This document shows positions 55,132-64,000 of a stretch of DNA of 64,000 nt, piece after piece. Numbering within the stretch: position 1 is the stretch's first letter; every line of letters starts with the position of its first letter. Under the pieces are notes generated by a model. It was not told the DNA's origin. It was given only the letters and a program-made list of their open reading frames with translations, and searched no databases. Origin of the DNA: Cornus controversa (lineage: Eukaryota > Streptophyta > Magnoliopsida > Cornales > Cornaceae); the NCBI GenBank assembly GCA_026545225.1, contig CM048845.1, forward strand, positions 77,450,533-77,514,532, written 5' to 3'. The translations under genes were made by a program, and so were the position numbers.

Positions 55132-57419
55132 TGATATCCACCCGAGGAGGGAGGTCAAGGAACAACTGAAGTTTTAGAAGAGGTTTCAGGGTTATAATAG
55201 TCATTTTATGCCATTTGTGAATCTGAGTTGTGGATAATGTGATGGAAATGGTACTGAGTGATGTTAAATTGTGGAGTGTGTGGGCCTGAATTTGGTCCTA
55301 ATCCATAAATTTTTCATTTGTTTTCTAAAGAGTCTAGCCTATTATTTGGTTGGACCTGTCCTATGCATTTCGAAGCCTGAGTCTACTCAGGTTTAAACCC
55401 GTCGGGCCTTTGACCAGTTGATGGGCTTCGCAATGAAAATACCTCACGAGGTCATGGGTTTCCTATAGGGCCTCGATGCGTTTTTGTTTTTGTTTTTGTT
55501 TTTGTGTTTTAGTACTGTAGCAACAAATTGAAACTTTAACACCGGTGAATGTGTTTCGTCAAAACGTTTCAAAATTTTGGATCGAAATTGGAAACATCAT
55601 TTTGGTGTTTTTATTGTGTTTTGGATACTATAGCAGCCCAAAAAAGAAAAACTAAAACAAATTTTTGTTACCAAAACTACTTTCTATTACTATTCAAAAC
55701 ACAATGGAACATTTTTGTTATTTCTTTTCTAGGCCCAAACACAAACGCAAAATGTTTTGATATGCCAAATGGCGTATACTTTTTAATTTGTTTCCTAAAA
55801 GGGTCTAGTGTGATTAATTGGTTTGGAGACTTTAGGCAATGAATTTGAAGCCCAAGCCCACAGTTCTAAGCCCAGCAGGCCTTTGACCAGTTGATGGTCT
55901 GCACAACGACAAACTCTCTCTCTCTCTATCTCTCTCTCTCACACACACACACAGTGGTCCACACAACCAGAATGCATCTCCCCTATTGATTAACCCCTCC
56001 AATACTATGTCCATAGCAGACTTGAAACCTACACCTTTCTATCAGGTTGTACATCCAACCCTTAAATTTGTCTCAATTACCTTAACCAAAAGCTAAGCAC
56101 CACTGCCATGGCTACGAGGCGGGGTGTTTTTTCCATTCCGTTTAGAAAAGTGTTCCTTATTTTTTTAAGGGGTTAATTTTCTAATTATACTCTTTTTAAT
56201 CTTTACACTCTTATGTAATAAGGTCTTTAATAATTTACATGTACATTGCTAATAAGATTTGAAGTAATAAATCTTATATATATAACTATTTAAGAGTACA
56301 TTTGTATGTGTATTATATATAAGAGTAATACAGTAAATATAAAATATAAACGAGACAGGATGGGAGTGTCTATCATTATCCCCGTCTCACAACTTTGCAA
56401 ATTTTTCTCTTACACTCTCATAACTGTTTTAAAATTATTTAGCCTCTTTCATAATCGATTTAAACGAGATGAAGTTTCCGCCAAATGAATTAAATTCCCA
56501 TCCCTAAACACCACAGATCATTTTCTTTTTACTTCTAAATGACAATAAGACGAGAAGACCAAAATTATAGTGAAAAAGACTACTACTTTTGGAATTGGCA
56601 TATGTGTATTTAAAACATTTAACAAGTAATTGAGCTGCATTATTTATTTATTTTATTTTTTGACAAATGGGTGTCTTACAAATGCAAGAGACTCTTTAAA
56701 CTCGACTTTGATTATTCAATGCAAGAAAGAGACAAACTATATAATGAAGACAATTCATTCAATTAAACAATGCTGGACTTTTAGACATGGTCCAACTGCT
56801 TCCTGCAAGGTTATGTAAGTCTGTTTGTGGCCATAAATCTCCTATACGGAGGAATTGGACAATTTAGCTTTCTCATTGCAATGTCAACTTCAATCCAACA
56901 AAGGAATTCTTTAGCATTTAGATACTTCTCTTTTATATAATGTGACGACTCTTGACTTGTAAATATATGAATATGAAATATCTAAGAAATATCTCAATAA
57001 ATATTGAATGATTCAAAACTGAGAAGTTCGGGGTACCAAAATCACCAATTCATGCCTCCATTATTATCATATATTCTCCCAGGATGGTAGGTGATGAACA
57101 ATAAGTATCCAACATTGAAGTGAATTTCTTCTATTTATTTTTAGAAAAAATGTACTAATTTATATGAATTTTGTTTTTCCATCTTTGGATTCATGTTCAT
57201 AATTGGTCTACAAAAGTTTTATGTTGTTTGGCTATCTAACACAACTCTCTGAACTTCAAACCAGTTGTGTAAAAATAAGACACTAAACATAAACGCGCGA
57301 ATGATGCAAAGAAAAATGACAATCATCCAATTGATAAATCCTTGCAAATTCAAATCATTCCATTAAATTAAATAAAGCATTGCTAGGTGCATTAAAACCC
57401 TCGAGCTTAGGTTTTAGGC
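55132..57419. other. Upstream region of RRM gene and intergenic DNA
   Basis: The promoter of the RRM gene should lie at about 55132-55300 (leftward transcription), but no diagnostic element stands out. CT/CA microsatellites lie at 55914-55952. Around 55480-55760 mirrored TTTTTGTTTTTG and AAAAACGTTT-like tracts suggest a decayed inverted-repeat element without clear ends. No further gene is supported. Confidence 0.4.
55914..55952. repeat. (CT)n(CA)n microsatellite
   Basis: A run of CT dinucleotides with one interruption, followed by CA dinucleotides. Confidence 0.9.
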
Positions 57420-57715
57420 TTGTTTAATAAATAGGCTGATTCTGAACAATATTGGAATCGACTCGTATAGGCTCGTAAACATGAGATCATTTTAAGTTCA
57501 TTTATGTTCGTGAACAAAACTCATATAGGGCTCGTAAGTTCGTGAACATATTCATGAACATAGCCTTATGTAGGCTCGTTTACGTTAATGAATAAGTTAA
57601 AACTATCTTAAACGCGAGCTCATCACGAGCCCAAGTTGAGACCACAAATGAATGAGTCCAAGCTCGAACAGGATCAGACTCGGCTTGAGTTAGTTCATTT
57701 GGAGCCCTACTTATG
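57410..57715. mobile_element. Probable hAT-like MITE
   Basis: The right end, read inward, is TAGGGCTCCAAATGAAC, a familiar form of plant hAT-like MITE ends. The interior has repeated GGCTCGT and GTTCGTGAAC motifs in both orientations. The left end (TAGGTGCATTAAAAC region or GAGCTTAGG) is eroded and no target duplication was seen. Confidence 0.4.
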
Positions 57716-58639
57716 GTTAATAATTTTGCAAGCATTTGGGCTCCTCTTCGTGTAGGAATGATCCAAACATATTGCGTCATTTTGATAATTACCGATTATC
57801 AAAATTTAGTTTATTTTTTAATTACAAGTCGTCAAGATAAAAATGATAATTTGAGAAAGTGAACAGTGTTTTTTTCATGTTCAATTTAGCTTTTGGATCA
57901 AATACATGATTTTAAAAATCATTAACTACATGTATTTGTAATTTGTGATTCAAAAGTATATTTAAAATGAATTATCACAATTTTCAAAATCCCTCCTAGA
58001 GAAATTTAGGAGTCTTTTTTTTTTTTTTTGTTTTGGAAGTTTGTTTATTTTAATTTTTTCTAATTTGTTCAACTTTATTATTCATGCACCTCATTATATC
58101 AAGTTTCTATAATCCCTGCCTTTGCTAAGTATGCACTCCAATATATCATTATCTTAACAAAACCCAACTAGAATATCTCCATCGATTGAAACCTCTACAA
58201 TTTCATGTCATTAAATCAAATATAAGTTGTAGATTTTATGAAAACGTTTCTTCCTTCTTTCTTGGCTTTTTGTTTCATATCCCATTGCAGAGGAACTCAT
58301 GTAATCAATCCATTTAGATTGTATAAACACCTCAAAGAGGTCTAAAAATACCCTCTCTTTTTTTGTTCCTATGCTTCTTTCTAGTGTCCATTTAATCCTT
58401 TGAAATGGTAAATTTTTTCAAGGAAGTTAATTTACATTGCATAAAAAATGAAAAGGTAGTAAAAAGAATTCAAGAACATCAAATTTGAGGTGATTTTCTC
58501 AAATCCCCAGGTGGACCGATGATACACGGCACTAAGCCAACTTGAAAAAAAATAAGCCAAAGAACTCTAGAAGAACTACTGCGGCAATCCCATTTGAATC
58601 ACCAAAGTAGGTAATGTTGGTGACCTGACATATATGTAT

Positions 58640-58647
58640 ATATATAT

Positions 58648-58681
<34 letters not shown>
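58640..58681. repeat. (TA)n(GA)n microsatellite
   Basis: Short TA run followed by GA dinucleotides with one interruption. Confidence 0.9.
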
Positions 58682-58682
<1 letters not shown>

Positions 58683-59089
58683 TGGGAACAACGGCATAGC
58701 GGGACCAAGAAAGAGGCTTCTTTTGCTTTATTTATCATCCGATAAGATTAGTTAACTAAGTGACATAATGGCTTAGGCAACTTGATTAAAGTGGGACCCA
58801 AACTCTCTTCTTCTGTTTTTTAAGCCAGACACACTTAGCTGAGAACCAATGTAACGATTAATATTCAAGTCTTCTTTTTTCTATTGCTTCTACGATTAAT
58901 GAATACATGTATAAAGAGAGAATCATGGAATATATAATTGACAACTTATTTCATCATGTATAATACAAAGTTTGTGCACATAATATTTTTGGTAAAGGAA
59001 AGGATGGGATGGGCATTACACCAAAACAAAGTAGGCAATCTACACAGCACATGTAGAGGATAGAGTGAGATCCACATCCATAACTCAAT

Positions 59090-59091
<2 letters not shown>

Positions 59092-59121
<30 letters not shown>
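59092..59121. repeat. (CT)n microsatellite
   Basis: A pure CT dinucleotide run of about 30 bp. Confidence 0.92.
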
Positions 59122-59125
<4 letters not shown>

Positions 59126-61949
59126 TTTATTTTATATTAACTTCTTTTCTACTTAATATATATATTTGTATACAAAGTAGGCAATCTACTTAATGACTTC
59201 TTTTCTAAAACTTCAAAGTGTTCCAAATTTTTTCCATCTATCAATTTTTACGCCTCTCTCATGTTTATGATTCTTGAACCTAAATTGGTGATGAGATGCA
59301 TCTATAATGCAGAATTGATTGTCGAAATTTATATGAATTGTTTGAACCATCAGAATTCTATACAAACATGATGATATGTTATTTGATGTAATTTGGACAG
59401 GCTTATTTAGACTCGCAGAAATACATTTTTAATTGAAAACAGTCCAATAATTAGTACTCATCAATTATGCTCTGCTAGCTTGTGACACCTATTATTTTTG
59501 GCCAAATTTAATCGTTTAAGGTTTTGAAAATTTTCAATGCTACATTAAGACTTGAATATTTCAGGATTTTTGTTGGAGGTCAAAACGAATTCAGATTGTT
59601 GAGAAATTTGTTATTTATTTTAGTTTAGTAATTATAAATTTATCTCTATTTTTTCATAATTTCTAGAAACCATCAATTTAACCGTTATAGGTTTCATCAT
59701 AGTATTATTAATCATCAATCACATTTCAAATTTCTCTTTTCTTAAATTTTGTAAATTCAAAATTATTCTTTCGTGAACTTTCACCATAGTTACCTTCAAA
59801 AAAAAAAATCAAAATAATAATAATATTATTCATCACTAATAAATCAAGTTTCTCTTTTCCTGAACTTTGTAGATTCAAAGTTTTTATTGTGTGACCTAAT
59901 GACATTTTGACACCCGCCTTGAAGTTAAGCGAATTAAAGGGGAAAAAAAGTTATACATGATATAGTCACAAACTTTATCAATAACTCTCAACATCGTATT
60001 TCTGTTTGATTCCAAATTTTTAAACTAATAATCTGACTAAAACAAATTTATTTCAAAACAATTTAAAACTATTACCTAAAAATGTAAAAGTAAATTCGTA
60101 TTTTATTACTAAAGATTGTAATTTAATAGTACCTCTTCTATATATCTTTCAAAACAAAAAGTAACGAATTCCAATATTCGAGACTAACAAAATTAGGTGT
60201 GTGAATTACTTGTTAACCTAAAAGACCAATGTTCATGTGGGATGTGGCCCTCTCGTCCATATCATAATATCATTCACATGAAACACAAGGTTGAACCATC
60301 TAATCAATTTTCTTCCTTAATGCACAAGGACATCTAAAAGCATCTTAAACCTAAACTCATGGGTTCAAGTGTAGCTACCAATTGCCCAATTAATCACCAA
60401 AAAAAAAGGGGTTCAGATATTGTTTTAAGCACCAAAAGTTGCCGTATTTATGAAATGAAATGACTCTTACTACAAATAAGAATAAACAGTTAGGTTTATA
60501 TCAAAGCAAAGGCTTAGATTCTCCCAATAATGATAGACTCGCAAATCAATAATTTCTACAAATAGTGGGTTTGCTTATGGACTAATGATAAAGAGTGAGT
60601 GCAAATCATGAGTCAACATGACATGGATAGGTCTGTCAGTTTAGGGATAGTATTTCCCTTGTGTTCCAACTTTAATTTGGCTTAAATGTGATTCAATTTT
60701 GTAACATCAAATTTAAATGATTTTTTAATAATTATTAAATTCGTCGATCAACATTAGTTCAGATCCTACTATCCATTCTCTTTAAAAAAGAGATTAATAG
60801 TTCAAGACCTATTAAAGACAATATTGTAAAAATGTGTCGTTTGTTAGCCGGTAAACTAAAAATATTTTACATTTGGTTGATCTTTACTCTTTAAAGTGTC
60901 AAATTTTAATCTAGTTCCCTTTTTTTTTTATCCCTTATACATTATCGGACACGATTTGACTTCAAAAATATAAAAGAAATATTTTTAAAAGAAAGTAGCT
61001 TAGTTCATTGGTAATGGATGTTATTAGTGCAATCCGCATAGCTAAAAAGGCTAATCAAACTTTATTTGCATCTCTTGGATGCAATGAATTTTGGTCAGTC
61101 ATATCAAACCTAATAGCATGATTCTACTTTAAATATCCTCCTCACATTTTGTGTGGTTAGTTCATTTATTTAATAAAAGAAAAATAGTTACAAGGACGTG
61201 TCAAGATCAAGAAGTTACAAAAATACATATTTTTATCCAACAATTCAGAAGGCGAGTTTAAAATGAAATGTGATGTGAAAAAAAAATAATACTAAAAACA
61301 AAAGCATGACTAAACTAAACTGAAAAACAAAGGTCAAAGACTAGAAAAAAACTTGATTGAACTCACTTCAAGCGTGAGAAATTCACTTTAATTACAAGCA
61401 GCCATGACCACAACTCTCATAAAATTAGCCCCTCTTTCATTATCGGTCATGACTGACATGCCCATGACATATTCATTTGTCGAGTGGGATGAGTTTTCAA
61501 CTCTAACATAATTCTGACAAAAGCAAGCAATAAAATCTATATATCATTTTATTAGAAAGTCAATGGAAAAACATACCTACCTTTTGTATGTATGTTATAT
61601 GGGTTAGGTTGAACTAATATAATCAACTTCATTTGGTATCATTAAATCAGTTGTATTGGAAATTAATTAGGTGTTGTATAATCTCTCAATCAACATGAAT
61701 TTTATAATTGATAGGTCACAATCAAAGTTCAAGAAATAAGGATGAATTACTATTCTCGGATATTTGGAGTAATTTTTTTTTTTCTCTCTTCTATTCATTG
61801 AAAGAGTTTAAATACATATATATTCTAATAACTCTTCCTAAACTTACGACCACAACTAACGTGCATAAACAGAACTAAATCATGGAAGCAGAAATAACAA
61901 ACTTGCAGAAGAATATGACTCCAACTGAAAATAAGACTCTAATAACAAA

Positions 61950-62529
61950 TGGACTACTTCTCTGAACGTTGCAGCCAGGACTCAGTCCAAGTATTTCTAA
62001 TTTGGCCGAGAAACACGCTGAGATCTTCGTGGTTTATCAATACCCCCCACTTCACTGGAACCTTGTCCTCAAAGTTCAAATCAGGGAACTTATCTTACAA
62101 CTCTGCTACGCGCGTTCTCCCAAGTAGCATCTTCAATGGGAAGGCATTTCCATTTAACCAAGCTTTCTTCAAAAAAATTCTCCCCCTTTTTAATCTAATG
62201 AGTATCTATGATTTCCTTGGGTTCTATTATGATGGCACCATCACCGTTGAGAGGTGGCAAATTAGGACAACTTGCACTTGAATCACCAATCTTCTTCTTC
62301 AATATAGAAACATAGAATACCGGATGAATGCGAGAACCTGCAGGAAGTTGGAGTTGATATGCTACCTGGCCGCTGCGTTTATCAATTGCAAAGGGCCCAT
62401 AAAACCTGTTAGCCAGTTTCTGAGATGCTCGTTTGAACACTGTGTGCTAGCGATAAGGGTGTTGTTTAAGGAAAACAAGGCTGCCTTCATTGAATTTGAG
62501 GTCACACATTTTTGAATCTACGATTTCCT
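61950..62529 (-). pseudogene. Ty3/gypsy chromodomain region, element A
   Basis: On the minus strand: ANRFYGPFAIDKRSGQVAYQ, LPAGSRIHPVFYVSILKKKI, then, after the stop at IIDTH, VKWKCLPIEDATWENA and a tail ending VSRPN. This is the C-terminal end of chromovirus integrase followed by a chromodomain (the VKW-x-LP-x-x-x-ATWE pattern). At least three stops interrupt it. The same stretch in element B (63664-64000) is uninterrupted. Confidence 0.85.
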
Positions 62530-63535
62530 TCATCCGGTTGGAAGTTTCATGTAAGTTGAGCTTGAGCTGATTGAGAAGATCATTGCATGAGGCCAAGTTC
62601 GGTCTACCTCATTAACAGGAGAAGAGCCCAACTGATAGTGAGGAATCATGGGTAGAGGTTGACCATAGAGAGCTTGAAAATGTGACATTCCGATCGAAGT
62701 ATGGTAGGCTGTATTATACCAAAACTCTGCCCAGGGAAGAAGAGAGTACCATTTTCGTGGTTGCTGGTGAACAAAACAACGCAGATATTGCTCGACATAT
62801 CGATTGACTACTTTGAACTGACCATCAGTTTGTGGATGGTATGCTGAGCTCATCTTCAATTGTGTGCTGGACAATTTAAAGACTTCACGCCAAAAGTTGC
62901 TTATGAAAATTGGATCACGGTCACTGATGATTGATTTGGGCATGCCGTACAATTTTACAATGCCATCGACAAATTTTCGACTAGCACCTTGGCAGAAAAA
63001 GGGTGAGTTAAGGCCTAAAAGTGAGCTGATTTGCTAAGGCGATTGACGACCACAAAGATTGTGTTCTTGCCTTGGGATGGAAGCAATCCTTCTATGAAAT
63101 CCATGGTGATGTCGTCCCATACTTGACAAGGAATGGGCAGCAACTTTAGGAGACCAGCAAGGGACAATGTGGACGCCTTAGCTCGTTGACAAACATCACA
63201 AGAGGAGACGTACTCATTCACCATTCGATACATTGATGGCCAATAAAACTATTGGGGATACGTTTATATGTGCACAACACTCCGGAGTGGCCACCTATAG
63301 GAGAGTCATGGAACTCACGCAGTAACTGTTCAGGAATTTGGGACTTGGGAGGCACCACCACTCGATTCTTGTATAATATCAGCCCATTATGCTTTGTGTA
63401 CGAGAGGCCTAATTTGGTAACAGCCATCTTACCAATTCGTTCCATGTAAGCATCACCTTCAACTGCTTTTTTTATTTCCTTCCAGTTTTGAGCCTGCGAA
63501 ATAAATAAAGCATTAAGAGTTGAGGAGCCTGTCAC
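62530..63535 (-). pseudogene. Ty3/gypsy integrase, element A
   Basis: Minus-strand frames give the integrase in order: the HHCC zinc finger (FHDSPIGGHSGV and CDVCQRAKAS), the core start (WDDITMDFIEGLLPSQGKNT), ISDRDPIFISNFWREVFK and AYHPQTDGQFKVVNRYVEQY, then WYNTAYHTS. Frameshifts split it near 63225 and 62960-63010. The usual catalytic Glu in the QTDGQTE block reads QFK, so the third catalytic acid is lost. Just upstream only GALSRV, the end of the RNase H region, remains; reverse transcriptase is absent. Confidence 0.88.
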
Positions 63536-63629
63536 GCGGGAAAGGGCACCGAGTGTGAATATTTTGATGAAGCTCTATCCAAAGTTCACCACGTTCAAAT
63601 CAGTAACCAGCTCATAGATCAAAAAATAA

Positions 63630-64000
63630 ATGGATTTCTTCTCTGGACGTTGCAGCCTAGGACTTAGTCCAAGTACTTCTGATTTGGCCGAGAAACGCGC
63701 TGAGATCTTTGTGGTTTATCAATACCCCCCACTTTCACTAGAACCTTATCCTCAAGTTTCAAATCAGGGAACTTATCTTGTAACTTTGCTGCATTTTCCC
63801 AAGTGGCATCTTCAATGGGAAGGCATTTCCATTTGACTAAGTTTTCTTCAAAAAAAATTTCCCCCTTTTTAATCCAACGAGTATCTATGATTTTCTCAGG
63901 TTCTATTATGATGGCACCATTATCGTTGAGAGGTGGAAAATTAGGACAACTTGCACTTGAATCACCAATCTTCTTATTCAATAAAGAAACATGGAATACC
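63630..64000 (-). mobile_element. Ty3/gypsy chromodomain end, element B (runs off window)
   Basis: A second copy of the chromodomain end, similar to 61949-62330. The frame 63664-63981 is open: IIEPEKIIDTRWIKKGEIFF, VKWKCLPIEDATWENAAKLQ, FPDLKLEDKV and VGGIDKPQRSQRVSRPNQKY. The element enters from the right edge. Its 3' sequence meets element A near 63545-63625, so two partial copies stand head to tail about 1.67 kb apart. Confidence 0.82.

Larger units (their letters stand above)
57716..61949. other. AT-rich intergenic DNA
   Basis: No supported exons. Contains a TA/GA microsatellite (58640-58681), a CT microsatellite (59092-59121) and a poly-T tract near 58017-58029. 61750-61948 is probably the 3' untranslated/LTR region of the gypsy element on its right (short T- and CT-rich tract, TATATGTATTTAAAC on the minus strand). 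Confidence 0.4.

Overview
The window is nuclear DNA of a eudicot plant. It is AT-rich, its genes have GT-AG introns, plant-specific protein families are present, and the space between genes is packed with plant transposable elements of nearly every class. There are no bacterial-style operons and I saw no rRNA, tRNA or CRISPR features. I found three host genes: (i) an ankyrin-repeat protein gene on the + strand (recognisable exons 14669-22317, first exon not found); (ii) an ATL52-type RING-H2 ubiquitin ligase on the - strand (42447-43526, one coding exon), with a nearly identical N-terminally truncated second copy at 28620-29600; and (iii) a four-exon gene for a chloroplast-targeted protein with two RRM domains on the - strand (47252-55131), whose splice phases all agree.

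Layout: 1-6.2 kb holds retrotransposon fragments (Ty3-like leader/LTR, nested Ty1/copia gag and LTR pieces, a TRIM). 7.0-8.2 kb is a repeat built on a 60-bp tandem unit. 9.5-9.9 kb is a decayed piece of chloroplast psaB DNA. 10.7-12.7 kb holds DNA-transposon remnants. 14.7-22.3 kb is the ankyrin gene; its 4.9-kb third intron contains a hAT-like element with a second one inside it, a Mutator-like element that captured a gene fragment and was itself hit by a hAT-like element, and one more hAT-like element. 24.1-29.6 kb is a mosaic of four segments duplicated from elsewhere in the window. 32.9-35.9 kb is a non-autonomous Helitron. 38.1-39.4 kb is a dead RTE-type LINE. 41.8-43.5 kb is the intact ATL gene. 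47.3-55.1 kb is the RRM gene, whose 6.6-kb second intron holds a nest (L1 interrupted by RTE, interrupted by copia, interrupted by a hAT-like element) with target-site duplications visible at three levels. 55.1-61.9 kb is AT-rich DNA with microsatellites. 61.9-64.0 kb holds two partial chromodomain Ty3/gypsy elements.

The host genes are not obviously linked in function. What the window shows best is the order of insertions and duplications. Most elements could be delimited by target-site duplications read directly: 8 bp for hAT-like, 10 bp for Mutator-like, 21 bp for the RTE and 5 bp for copia. I found no convincing new molecular system. The observations most worth a second look are the captured gene fragment in the Mutator-like element, the mosaic duplication block, an exact 289-bp tandem duplication across an LTR end, a local family of GTGTC-rich hAT-like elements, and a perfect 39-bp hairpin.
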